A stretch of 35,165 nucleotides of DNA from Candidatus Saccharimonadota bacterium. GTDB lineage: Bacteria; Patescibacteriota; Saccharimonadia; Saccharimonadales; Saccharimonadaceae. The notes under the pieces were generated by a model, which was not told where the DNA came from, made no database searches, and saw only the letters and a program-made list of their open reading frames with translations. The position numbers and the translations under genes were made by a program. Where the stretch lies: assembly GCA_017652105.1 (NCBI GenBank), contig JAGCBP010000008.1:1-35165 (forward strand). Direction: 5' to 3'. Shown here piece by piece: positions 1 through 7,237 of this stretch. Numbering within the stretch: position 1 is the stretch's first letter; each line of letters starts with the position of its first letter.

Positions 1-33
1 GCCTAAGTATTCGGTTCCCTCGCTCTCCGGGAA

Positions 34-68
34 TCCGCTCTCCTGGGGTGAAACCCCAAGAGAGCGGA
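34..68. other. Strong stem-loop at the window's left edge
   Basis: Positions 34-42 pair with 60-68 and 45-48 pair with 54-57 around a TGAAA loop, giving a stem of about 14 pairs with one C/A mismatch. It ends just before a Shine-Dalgarno (AAAGGAG, 68-74), so in the + direction it lies directly upstream of a possible small ORF. It has no T-tract, so it is not a standard terminator. It may be a 5'-UTR stabiliser, a translational control element or the 3' end of an RNA cut by the window edge. The codons gcc-taa at 1-6 could be the end of an upstream gene. Confidence 0.55.
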
Positions 69-81
69 AAGGAGATAACAT

Positions 82-153
82 ATGTCTAGAAAAGATATCA
101 AAGATACGCTCAACGAAATTCACGATGCCGGTGCAATAAAAACCGAAATCTAG
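82..153 (+). CDS. Possible 23-aa peptide upstream of ileS
   Basis: ATG at 82 follows AAAGGAG with 7 nt spacing, the best ribosome-binding site before ileS. The predicted peptide is 23 residues, starts MSRKDIKDTLNE, has no signal or membrane segment, and ends at TAG. Four of its residues are isoleucine (positions 6, 13, 19, 23), using ATC, ATT, ATA and ATC, and it precedes the isoleucyl-tRNA synthetase gene. That would suit a leader peptide. However, ileS has its own promoter 41 nt downstream of the stop, and I see no terminator between them. It could equally be the remnant of a longer gene or chance. Confidence 0.35.
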   Translation: MSRKDIKDTLNEIHDAGAIKTEI

Positions 154-192
154 ATTTTAGTTTAGTTCAAATAGCCAGCCCCACCAAAATAT

Positions 193-206
193 GATATAAT
201 TATAGA
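193..206 (+). promoter_or_regulatory. Extended -10 promoter giving leaderless ileS mRNA
   Basis: TATAAT lies at 195-200 with an upstream TG (192-193). Exactly 6 nt separate it from the ileS ATG at 207, so the expected transcription start coincides with the start codon. No Shine-Dalgarno is present. Confidence 0.7.
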
Positions 207-3065
207 ATGAAATATAGAGCGGGAGAGCGCCGGAAGGCGATAGAGTACGAAAAGGCTCTGATCGATTGGTGGAAGAAAAACCAAACTTTTGAAAAATCCA
301 TTGATCAAAGACCAATAGACAAATCTTACGTTTTTTATGATGGCCCACCATTTATCACCGGCATGCCACACCACGGCACACTTTTAAGCTCTATCGTCAA
401 AGATGCTGTCCCGCGCTACTGGACCATGCAAGGCTACCGCGTAGAGAGAAGGTGGGGTTGGGACTGCCACGGTCTCCCGGCTGAGAATTTTGTCGAAAAA
501 CAGCTCGGCATCACCGACCGCCGCGATATCGGCACCAAATGGAGCCTCGAGGATTACATCATCAAAGCTCGCGAATCCATGGTGGCCAATTCTGAGGAAT
601 GGCGCAGCACCATCGACCGCTGTGGCCGCTGGGTAGATTTTGATCACCCTTATCGCACCATGAACAAAGATTTCATGGAATCCGTCTGGTGGGCCTTCAA
701 GAAGCTCTACGAAGCCGGCAAAATCTACGAAGGTCGCAAAGTCTTAATGTACGATACCAAGTTTGCCACCCCAGTTTCCAAGGCCGAAGTCACCATGGAC
801 AACGACGCCTACCAGACCGTTACCGATCCATCCGCCTATGTCAAATTCAAAGCCGAGGACGGCAACTATTTCCTAGCTTGGACTACCACCCCTTGGACCT
901 TGATGGCTAACCGCGCTCTCGCTGTCAGCGCCAAATTAGAATACGGCATCTATAATATAGATGGCGAAAACCTTATCATCGCCAAAAAACGCGCTGAACA
1001 AATTTTTGGTTCAGTCAGCCCAGAGCAGACCATGAAAGGGAAAGACCTCGCGGGCCTCAAATATGAAAGCTTAGATGGCACTATTTGTCAGGTTTTCACG
1101 GCAGATTTTGTCGGAGAGGAGGAAGGTACCGGCATTGTCCACATCGCCCCAGCCTATGGCGAGGATGATTACGAGCTCTACAAACAGCACGACCAAGAAA
1201 TTGATTTTGTCGACACTCTAGATGAAAATGGCTATTATTTGCCAGAATATGCGGACAAACTTCACCAACTCGGTGTCCGCGATACCGACGAGCACGGCAT
1301 CCAAATCTGGGCGGGCAACAAGTTTATCGCCAAATGCCTCGAGGAGAAGGGCATCGTCAAAAAGATTGAGTATATTCAGCACGAATATCCTTTTAACCCA
1401 AGGAGCAAAGAGCGCATCATGTACCGCGCCTTTCCGTCTTGGTTCTTTGACATCGAAGGTCAAAAACCCCTCATGCTAGAACAGAACGAAAACATCAACT
1501 GGTTCCCAGATTATCTCAAGCACGGCCGTTTTGCCAAAAATATCGAGCAAGCTCCCGATTGGAACCTATCTCGAGATCGTTTCTGGGCCACCGCCATGCC
1601 GGTTTGGAAAGGCGACAAAGGCTCAGTCAAGGTCATCGGCAGCTACGAAGAATTAAAAGATCTCTCCGGCGTGGAGCTAGAAGATTATCACCGCCCATGG
1701 GTAGACCAGATCGAGTTCGATATCGATGGCGAACATTTCACCCGCATCGAAAAGGTTCTGGACTGCTGGTTTGAATCCGGCTCCATGCCATTTGCCCAGC
1801 TGCATTACCCATTCGAGAACAAGGAGAAGTTCGAAAAGAACTACCCAGCCGACTTTATCGTGGAATATGTCGGTCAAGTCCGTGCTTGGTTCTACTATGT
1901 CCACGTAGTCAACACCGCCCTCTTTGGCAAGAATGCCTACAAGAATGTCATCACCACTGGCACCTTGGCCGGCAACGATGGCCGCAAAATGAGCAAATCC
2001 CTTGGCAATTACACCGATCCAAACGAGCTGATGGACCAATATTCTGCCGATGCCTACAGATTCTTACTTTTATCTAGCCCAGTCATGTCTGGCGAAGATT
2101 TTGCCATGCTCGACAAAGATGTTTCCGATGTTAATCGCAAACTTGCCATGCTTTGGAATGTTTACGACTTCTTTACCACCTACGCCGAAATCGAAAATCT
2201 CGGCCCAGATGATTTTAACGAGCCTATCCGCCTCAAAAATCCTCTAGACAACTGGATTGTCGAGCGTTTCTACGAGCTAAAAGATGCCATTGATGCCGGC
2301 ATGAAAGAATATAATATCCCTAAGGCCCTCGAAGGCGTGCTTCCATTTATTGATGACCTTAGCAACTGGTATGTCCGCCGCTCTCGCCGCCGTTTTTCCA
2401 AAAATGACAACAGAGAAGACAAAAAAGCCGCCTTTAACACTCTTTATAATATGCTACGTTTGACCGCTATCATCTTGGCGCCGTTCACCCCATTCCTTTC
2501 TGAGGAATTATATCAAAAAATCACCATGTCAGACGAATCTGTCCATTTGCTCAATTGGCCGGAGTCATTAGAAAAGTCTGCCACCAGCACTGTCCTTGCC
2601 GATATGGCCCGCACTCGTGAGATTATTACCGATGCTCTCGCACTTAGGATGCAAAAGTCCGACACCGAGGAGCAAATCAAAATTCGCCAGCCGCTTGCAT
2701 CATTAATTTACCCAGGCGAGCCTCTCGACGACTTTTACGAGCAAATTATCAGGGAAGAAGTTAATGTTAAAAAAGTTGCTCACGGTAGTACTCTCAAGTT
2801 AGACAAAACCCTCACCAAGGAATTAAGGGAAGAAGGTTACGCTCGCGACCTCATCCGTGCTATTCAATCCGCCAGAAAGCATGCTGGTCTCAACATGGAC
2901 GACCATATCAAACTCTCTCTCACGGCCGACATCCCAGCCGCCTACCTAGAAATGGTCAAATCCGAAGTCTTAGCCGACGACATCACCAAAAATGAGAATT
3001 ACACTCACGATGAAATCACCAAAATCAACGGTGGAAACATCACAATTTCTCTAGAAAAAGCATAA
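207..3065 (+). CDS. ileS: Isoleucyl-tRNA synthetase (IleRS), archaeal/eukaryal type
   Basis: This cytoplasmic class I synthetase charges tRNA-Ile with isoleucine using ATP. The Rossmann-fold signature is PHHGT at residues 54-58 (the HIGH-equivalent), preceded by YDGPPF. The KMSKS loop is intact at 594-598. The CP1 editing domain shows WTTTPWTL and GTGIVHIAPAYGEDD, and the C-terminal half is the helical anticodon-binding domain. Length (952 aa) is normal. The sequence pattern (GPPFITG, WGWDCHGLPAE, DWNLSRDRFW) resembles the IleS2 class shared with archaea and eukaryotes, and no C-terminal Cys zinc finger of the usual bacterial form is visible. Family knowledge links IleS2 enzymes to natural mupirocin tolerance; that is not shown here. 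The ATG at 207 is supported by the -10 box 6 nt upstream and by matching the family N-terminus. No terminator separates it from the next promoter. Confidence 0.97.
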   Translation: MKYRAGERRKAIEYEKALIDWWKKNQTFEKSIDQRPIDKSYVFYDGPPFITGMPHHGTLLSSIVKDAVPRYWTMQGYRVERRWGWDCHGLPAENFVEKQLGITDRRDIGTKWSLEDYIIKARESMVANSEEWRSTIDRCGRWVDFDHPYRTMNKDFMESVWWAFKKLYEAGKIYEGRKVLMYDTKFATPVSKAEVTMDNDAYQTVTDPSAYVKFKAEDGNYFLAWTTTPWTLMANRALAVSAKLEYGIYNIDGENLIIAKKRAEQIFGSVSPEQTMKGKDLAGLKYESLDGTICQVFTADFVGEEEGTGIVHIAPAYGEDDYELYKQHDQEIDFVDTLDENGYYLPEYADKLHQLGVRDTDEHGIQIWAGNKFIAKCLEEKGIVKKIEYIQHEYPFNPRSKERIMYRAFPSWFFDIEGQKPLMLEQNENINWFPDYLKHGRFAKNIEQAPDWNLSRDRFWATAMPVWKGDKGSVKVIGSYEELKDLSGVELEDYHRPWVDQIEFDIDGEHFTRIEKVLDCWFESGSMPFAQLHYPFENKEKFEKNYPADFIVEYVGQVRAWFYYVHVVNTALFGKNAYKNVITTGTLAGNDGRKMSKSLGNYTDPNELMDQYSADAYRFLLLSSPVMSGEDFAMLDKDVSDVNRKLAMLWNVYDFFTTYAEIENLGPDDFNEPIRLKNPLDNWIVERFYELKDAIDAGMKEYNIPKALEGVLPFIDDLSNWYVRRSRRRFSKNDNREDKKAAFNTLYNMLRLTAIILAPFTPFLSEELYQKITMSDESVHLLNWPESLEKSATSTVLADMARTREIITDALALRMQKSDTEEQIKIRQPLASLIYPGEPLDDFYEQIIREEVNVKKVAHGSTLKLDKTLTKELREEGYARDLIRAIQSARKHAGLNMDDHIKLSLTADIPAAYLEMVKSEVLADDITKNENYTHDEITKINGGNITISLEKA

Positions 3066-3071
3066 AAGGTA

Positions 3072-3100
3072 TTGACAAATTTAACCATGTGTGCTATACT
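3072..3100 (+). promoter_or_regulatory. Consensus sigma-70-type promoter for the small-protein unit
   Basis: TTGACA at 3072-3077, a 17-nt spacer, then TATACT at 3095-3100 with TGC immediately upstream. This is the closest match to a full consensus in the window and predicts a start near 3107. Confidence 0.85.
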
Positions 3101-3108
3101 GATATTAA

Positions 3109-3135
3109 GTTAGAAAATAAAACAAACATTCTAAC
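3109..3135 (+). other. Stem-loop at the extreme 5' end of the transcript
   Basis: GTTAGAA (3109-3115) and TTCTAAC (3129-3135) form a perfect 7-bp stem starting about 2 nt after the predicted transcription start. The rest of the leader to 3175 is A-rich and unstructured. A 5' stem followed by an open leader is typical of stable, well-translated mRNA (inference). Confidence 0.5.
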
Positions 3136-3183
3136 AAGTCAAAAAAATCAAAACAAAAACATAAAAAACAAAAAGGAGCAAAC

Positions 3184-3432
3184 ATGGCGGCAAACCCAAA
3201 CAAAATATCAACTTTTAATCTCCCAGATGACGGTAAAGTAATCGACTCAGACTGGAAAGATGACATCGACACCTCATTCGCAATCTACGGAGGTAGCGAG
3301 AAAAAGGAAGGAGAATACGTTAACCCAGACAAAGTAATCACCAAAGAAACCCGAGCCAAAATTGATCGAATCAAAGCCAAAAAAATCGGTATCACCACCA
3401 TGGAAGTCTTAAAAGACGCCGTCGCCGCCTAA
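3184..3432 (+). CDS. 82-aa soluble protein of unknown function
   Basis: I do not recognise this family. The protein is 82 residues, begins MAANPNKISTFNLPDDGK, is highly charged (many Lys, Asp, Glu), has no Cys, no signal peptide and no membrane segment. A basic helical stretch follows residue 55 (TRAKIDRIKAKKIG), so nucleic-acid or ribosome association is conceivable but unproven. The ATG is set by a strong AAAAAGGAG site 6-7 nt upstream. It has the best promoter in the window, a 5' stem-loop and an A-rich leader, and its unit ends in a perfect terminator at 3596-3634. These point to an abundantly made small protein (inference). It stands alone between ileS and the surface-protein operon. Confidence 0.75.
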   Translation: MAANPNKISTFNLPDDGKVIDSDWKDDIDTSFAIYGGSEKKEGEYVNPDKVITKETRAKIDRIKAKKIGITTMEVLKDAVAA

Positions 3433-3455
3433 AACCACCAAAAACAAGGACCACT

Positions 3456-3539
3456 ATGGAACTAGCACTTTATCGAATAGACCCCTTATATTACAGTATC
3501 GTATACCACATTATACTATCTGTACTATGCGTAGTCTAA
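3456..3539 (+). CDS. Possible 27-aa hydrophobic membrane peptide
   Basis: ATG at 3456 is preceded by AAGGA (3446-3450) at 5 nt spacing and the frame ends at TAA 3537-3539. The peptide (starts MELALYRIDPLYY) is mostly hydrophobic after residue 10 (SIVYHIILSVLCVV), long enough for one membrane span. It lies 23 nt after the 82-aa gene and before the shared terminator, so it would be on the same mRNA. There is no homology evidence from sequence reading alone; it could be non-coding spacer. Confidence 0.35.
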   Translation: MELALYRIDPLYYSIVYHIILSVLCVV

Positions 3540-3569
3540 CCGCCAACAAGCTCAAAAGAAAGGAGACCA

Positions 3570-3575
3570 ATGTAA
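3570..3575 (+). other. Start-stop element (ATG-TAA) behind a strong Shine-Dalgarno
   Basis: AAAGGAG at 3558-3564 is followed at normal spacing by ATG (3570-3572) and immediately by TAA (3573-3575). It lies about 20 nt before the terminator stem. Start-stop sites are known to stall or park ribosomes in other systems; here that role is inference. It may simply be the relic of a deleted third gene. Confidence 0.45.
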
Positions 3576-3595
3576 CACATCAAACAAACACAAAC

Positions 3596-3634
3596 AATTT
3601 AAAAAACCGAACACCGCGTTCGGTTTTTTAAATT
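3596..3634 (+). terminator. Intrinsic terminator with a perfect 17-bp stem
   Basis: The arm at 3596-3612 is exactly complementary to 3618-3634, around an ACCGC loop. The stem contains A6/T6 tracts on either side of CCGAAC/GTTCGG, so it can terminate in both directions. It closes the unit that begins at the 3072-3100 promoter. Confidence 0.9.
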
Positions 3635-3646
3635 TTGACCAAAAAC

Positions 3647-3682
3647 TTGACTTTTGTATTATGATTATGGTAATCTTATAAA
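3647..3682 (+). promoter_or_regulatory. Probable promoter of the surface-protein operon
   Basis: Two readings overlap: TTGTAT (3654-3659), 17 nt, TATAAA (3677-3682); or TTGACT (3647-3652) with a poor -10 at 3670-3675. Either gives a leader of about 30-40 nt to the ATG at 3717. An AGAAAGG lies far upstream of that ATG, so the ribosome-binding site of the first gene is unclear. Confidence 0.5.
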
Positions 3683-3716
3683 CAGAAAGGTAATACACTA
3701 TTAAAAAAATAAAATT

Positions 3717-4046
3717 ATGGAATCACATCTCGTAGATGAGACGTTGCTAGGACAATTCGCGGATGTCCTCATCGCTCAAAAATATCCAGGCCAGCCGAAG
3801 GAAGCCTACGCTGACGCTAGGAAAGACATCATGGATGCTCTAGACAACAAAATTTCACGCGCCATCATCGGTAGCCTTACCGAGGAACAGGGAATGGAAT
3901 TGAACCAACTCTTAGACGAAGGCAGTACCGATGAAGCTGCCTTTGCCGATTTTTTCAAAAAGTACAACATCAATCTAGAAGAAATTATCCAAAAAGTTAT
4001 GCAAGAATTTCAAGATGATTTTTTGAAAGGAGGTAAAAATGCCTAA
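3717..4046 (+). CDS. 109-aa helical protein, possible DUF5663 family
   Basis: A small acidic, Cys-free, apparently all-helical cytoplasmic protein without signal or membrane segments. The C-terminal part (TDEAAFADFFKKYNINLEEI) resembles the DUF5663 proteins I associate with CPR genomes; this is recognition by pattern, not a search. It overlaps the next gene by 8 nt: the Shine-Dalgarno AAAGGAGGT and ATG of the 517-aa gene lie inside its last codons. The two are therefore transcribed together and probably translationally coupled. Coupling suggests it helps make, stabilise or control the membrane protein that follows (inference). Confidence 0.7.
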   Translation: MESHLVDETLLGQFADVLIAQKYPGQPKEAYADARKDIMDALDNKISRAIIGSLTEEQGMELNQLLDEGSTDEAAFADFFKKYNINLEEIIQKVMQEFQDDFLKGGKNA

Positions 4047-5592
4047 AGGCCCAGAATCATTCGGTGGCGGTAGAGAACAAAACGAAACTGATGAATTAAA
4101 ATCCGAATATCAAGCTCGCGGTGATGAAGCTAACAAAGATGCTATCAAGGCCGCCCAAAAAGAACAGGAAAAAAACTTCAACGTTAGCCCTGCGGCAGTG
4201 CTAGAAAAACTCAAAAATAATCCAGCCGCCAAAAAAGTAATTGGATACGCTGCCATAGGCGCCGCTGTAGGCATATTTGCTACATCTTTCATTCTTATGA
4301 GCGCTTCCAAAGCTAGCGCTTCCAACAATAGTGTTATTACCAATGCTCCTAAAGCCATGGTCGAACAAGCGATGACTCCAGCCATGACTCCGGTTACTAC
4401 ACCAGAAGCCGTCACGGTTACTTTTGAAAATGACGGAAATGAGTTCGCCGGCGAGACTATCAATGGCGTAAAATACGACTATACCGAGTACGCCGACCGC
4501 GAAAACAAAGTTGCTTACAATGCCTATGGCTACGACTACACCAAAGATTATAATGATCGCAATGCCGCTACAAATTCAATTATACGCATGGCTGAGCAAG
4601 AACCAGAAGCTCTCGCTTCCTACGCTTATAATGCTTTCACCGATGATGAAAAGCAAGAATTAGGCATCAAAGGCCTCAGCATGGTAGAAATTGACAACAA
4701 ATTTGATCAAGCTGGCGGCGGTGATTTGCAAAAGAGCGTTCTTAGTAAGTTTAGCCAAATTTTAAAGGATGACAAAACTAGCTTTAACTTTTATCGTGAG
4801 AATGATACCGAGCAAACAAACTATGTTTACTTTGTGGACGAAAACGAAGATGGCAACTATACTCCAGACGAACTTCATCTAGGTTACGACACCAAGAGAA
4901 GGAGCAATGCTCCACAAGTAGATATTTCCCGTACTATCACAAATCCGGATGGCACTACTAAGACTATCAAAGTACTAGATCTCAACATGAACTGCGGCTA
5001 TCAGCCAAATTACGAAAAGGCTCCTCAGGGTGTACCAAAAATTGAGAGCAACAAACCAGTGCCACAAGTCATTAGTGGCGGTGGCCCGGGTGGCGGTGGT
5101 GGCGGGGAAGATCCTACCCCTCCACCGGATCCAGATCCAAAGCCGGTTCCACCAGATCCAGTTCCACCAGATCCAGATCCAAAACCAACCCCGAAACCGA
5201 AGCCAAAGAACCCAGAAAATCTTGAACGGATCGATGATAAAGTGCATAAAGATATTGGAAAAGATGATAATACGGGCCGGGTCAACCCCGAGTATAATCC
5301 AGGTGTATCGCCAGAAGATATTACCGCGCCACCTTCACCTGGCGACTATGGAGGTACCGCACCGGTCACTACGCCAAATCAACCATCTCAAGGCGCCGAA
5401 GATGTCCAGCCAACTAACCCAGGCAATGACTATGGTGGTGACCAAGGCGGAGCCAATGATGGCAACGCCAATGAAAACCCAGTAGAAGGTAATGATCAAT
5501 CCCAAGAAGAGGCCGACAGAAACGAACAAACGGATTTGCCTAGTGATAGTGGTGAAAGCGGCGACGAATTAGCAGATTTAGGAATACGATAA
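4039..5592 (+). CDS. 517-aa single-pass surface protein with an EF-hand-like loop
   Basis: Residues 1-65 are hydrophilic and rich in Glu, Gln and Lys (cytoplasmic). Residues 67-89 form a membrane span (IGYAAIGAAVGIFATSFILM) preceded by lysines, so the remaining ~425 residues should be outside. The ectodomain contains DENEDGNYTPDE at 267-278, which fits a calcium-binding EF-hand loop (D1, N3, D5, G6, E12). A Gly-rich hinge and a Pro/Asp/Lys repeat (about 350-390) lead to an acidic, Asn/Gly/Pro-rich tail. There is no KTG anchor. I know no name for this protein. The start is supported by an ideal Shine-Dalgarno (AAAGGAGGT). It lies 11 nt before the DUF11 surface protein in the same operon, which suggests a joint cell-surface or host-contact role (inference). 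Confidence 0.75.
   Translation: MPKGPESFGGGREQNETDELKSEYQARGDEANKDAIKAAQKEQEKNFNVSPAAVLEKLKNNPAAKKVIGYAAIGAAVGIFATSFILMSASKASASNNSVITNAPKAMVEQAMTPAMTPVTTPEAVTVTFENDGNEFAGETINGVKYDYTEYADRENKVAYNAYGYDYTKDYNDRNAATNSIIRMAEQEPEALASYAYNAFTDDEKQELGIKGLSMVEIDNKFDQAGGGDLQKSVLSKFSQILKDDKTSFNFYRENDTEQTNYVYFVDENEDGNYTPDELHLGYDTKRRSNAPQVDISRTITNPDGTTKTIKVLDLNMNCGYQPNYEKAPQGVPKIESNKPVPQVISGGGPGGGGGGEDPTPPPDPDPKPVPPDPVPPDPDPKPTPKPKPKNPENLERIDDKVHKDIGKDDNTGRVNPEYNPGVSPEDITAPPSPGDYGGTAPVTTPNQPSQGAEDVQPTNPGNDYGGDQGGANDGNANENPVEGNDQSQEEADRNEQTDLPSDSGESGDELADLGIR
5113..5205 (+). repeat. Imperfect CCAGATCCA-based repeats coding a Pro-rich stalk
   Basis: Short repeats of CCAGATCCA and close variants encode alternating Pro with Asp, Lys and Val (for example PPDPVPPDPDPKP). 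They form a rigid extended linker in the 517-aa surface protein and follow a Gly run. Such tracts can change length by slippage or recombination. Confidence 0.7.
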
Positions 5593-5603
5593 AGGAGAAC
5601 GAC

Positions 5604-7184
5604 ATGAAAAATTATATTAAGAATATTACTAAGGTTATAGCTCTATTTGCCGTTACCTTTATAGCTGGTTTAGCCGGCTCGGCTAGCGTCTCTGCCTGGG
5701 GTCCAGAACGACCAACTTTTACTATGGAAGAGCCGGCTACATACCCAACTTTTAACTCTATCACAAATAACCCTACCATTGGCGATGAAAGAGATTTCGT
5801 TCGCGTAGGTCAAATCAATTCCGATGTCACTAATTTGGGGAATGAAACAGAAGTAATTCCGGGCAAGCAGTATATGGTGTACATTTATTTCCATAACAAT
5901 GCCTCGGCAACTTTTAATGATTCTGCACATAATCACTCTGGTATCGCCTACCAAACGAAGCTGGCATCCTCGTTCTCCACGGTGCTTACGCCAGATTCGA
6001 TGGGCACAATTACAGGTACGATTACCGCTAACAATTCTAATCCGCTTTCAGTCTGGGATGAAGCATATATGACTACTAGTTATCCGAAGGTATTGCTTCG
6101 TTACGTGGCTGGTTCGGCCAAAATTTATAACGACTGGCGCGCTAACGGCTCCGTTATGCCATCCAGTCTCTTCACGGAAGGTGGTACCGCATTGGGGCTC
6201 AATGAATTGAACGGCATAATCCCAGGCTGCGAAGAGTACCACGGCGTAGTTAGCTATGTCCTTCAAGCCGAAGAGCTTAAAGGCACTATCGACAAAGAAG
6301 TTTCTAAAGATGGCGCTAATTATGTTACCAGCGTGGATGCTGTTCCAGGCGATGAAATTTATTTCCGCCTCACCATCAAAAACGCTGGCGACGTAGCTCT
6401 TAGCAACGCCACTATCTCAGACGCGATGCCATCCGGTCTGGAATTAATTCCGGGTAGTGTACAATTTTCTGCCAACAACTCTGGAATTTGGGAACAGCTA
6501 TCAGATAACATTATCGGCACTGGATATAATTTCGGCACTATCGGCACCGGCAACATCATAAATGTTATTTATCGCGCCAAAGTCGTAGAAAACATTGATT
6601 GTGGTAGCCTCAACCTCGTCAACACCGCCACCCTCACTTACGATAGCGAGGTCTCAACGGGCGATAGCGATAACAGCTCCACGGCCATTAATGTTAAAAA
6701 AGACGATTGTCCAGTTGAGGATTGTACCACTAATCCAAATTTACCAGGCTGTACTACCCCAGTAGAAGATTGCAATACCAATCCGAATCTTCCAGGTTGC
6801 GATTTGCCATCCGAAATTGTCAAAACCGGTCCACTTGAAATCGTCATGGCTGTAATTATCGTTCTTGGTATCGGTGCCGGTGGCTTCTATCTCTGGCGCA
6901 CTCGCCGTACACTCAAGACCGTAGAAGACGTCGTAACTGGTGATGATAACAATACCAATAACTCCGCTCCAGCTAGCTTCTCCGAGTCAGCTCAGCCAAC
7001 CGAGCCAACTGAGCCAGTTGCTCCAACTGAGCCTGTTGAGCCAACCCAGCCTGTCGAACCAGCTGAGCCAGTTCAGCCAACTGAACCAGCCCAGCCAGTC
7101 GAACCTACCTCCCCAGCTGATTCAGACTCACTGACCAAAGACAGCTTCAACTCACCAGAGCAAAACTCACCAGATCAAAACTAA
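5604..7184 (+). CDS. Secreted DUF11-domain surface protein with KTG-type membrane anchor
   Basis: Residues 1-31 form a Sec signal peptide (hydrophobic core 11-25, likely cleavage after SVSA). A unique region is followed at about 228-355 by a DUF11 (conserved repeat) beta-sandwich domain, with PGDEIYFRLTIKNAGDVALS and DAMPSGLELIPGSV. Next come two near-identical Cys repeats (VEDC-TNPNLPGC, about residues 372-400). LPSEIVKTG (401-409) precedes a membrane span at about 411-430 and RTRR. An unusually long, Pro/Glu/Thr-rich tail of about 90 residues follows. KTG plus a span resembles a degenerate LPXTG sortase signal, but sortase substrates normally end soon after the basic residues. Start: AAAGGAG 6 nt before ATG, in an operon with the preceding gene. 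No terminator follows; the rpsF promoter begins 6 nt after the stop. Probable adhesin or envelope protein (inference). Confidence 0.82.
   Translation: MKNYIKNITKVIALFAVTFIAGLAGSASVSAWGPERPTFTMEEPATYPTFNSITNNPTIGDERDFVRVGQINSDVTNLGNETEVIPGKQYMVYIYFHNNASATFNDSAHNHSGIAYQTKLASSFSTVLTPDSMGTITGTITANNSNPLSVWDEAYMTTSYPKVLLRYVAGSAKIYNDWRANGSVMPSSLFTEGGTALGLNELNGIIPGCEEYHGVVSYVLQAEELKGTIDKEVSKDGANYVTSVDAVPGDEIYFRLTIKNAGDVALSNATISDAMPSGLELIPGSVQFSANNSGIWEQLSDNIIGTGYNFGTIGTGNIINVIYRAKVVENIDCGSLNLVNTATLTYDSEVSTGDSDNSSTAINVKKDDCPVEDCTTNPNLPGCTTPVEDCNTNPNLPGCDLPSEIVKTGPLEIVMAVIIVLGIGAGGFYLWRTRRTLKTVEDVVTGDDNNTNNSAPASFSESAQPTEPTEPVAPTEPVEPTQPVEPAEPVQPTEPAQPVEPTSPADSDSLTKDSFNSPEQNSPDQN
6991..7110 (+). repeat. 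GAGCCAACT-type repeats coding an EPT/EPV tail
   Basis: Degenerate 9- to 12-nt repeats encode strings of Glu-Pro-Thr, Glu-Pro-Val and Gln-Pro-Val after the membrane span of the DUF11 protein. Compositionally this looks like a wall-spanning segment, yet the arginines before it predict a cytoplasmic location. Confidence 0.7.
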
Positions 7185-7189
7185 ACCTC

Positions 7190-7218
7190 TTGCCAGTTCC
7201 AATAATCTGTGATATAAT
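7190..7218 (+). promoter_or_regulatory. Promoter of rpsF-ssb-rpsR
   Basis: TTGCCA (7190-7195), 17-nt spacer, TATAAT (7213-7218) preceded by TGA. Transcription should start near 7225, leaving a 90-nt leader. Confidence 0.8.
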
Positions 7219-7237
7219 AAACAGGTAATATTAGCTC

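Noticed and set aside
1-68. T-box riboswitch or tRNA fragment upstream of ileS
   Set aside because: No T-box GGTGG core, no specifier loop or antiterminator, and no cloverleaf could be built from the visible bases.
1677-2039. Minus-strand open frame of 120 codons inside ileS
   Set aside because: It lies fully inside a well-supported gene, has no promoter or ribosome-binding site of its own and shows no family features.
4110-4463. Minus-strand open frame of 117 codons with hydrophobic sequence
   Set aside because: It is the antisense of the Ala/Ser/Thr-rich membrane region of the 517-aa protein; hydrophobicity is a codon-complement artefact.
5030-5485. 151-codon frame on the plus strand inside the 517-aa gene
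   Set aside because: It is an out-of-frame reading of the Pro-rich and Gly-rich repeats and has no start signal.
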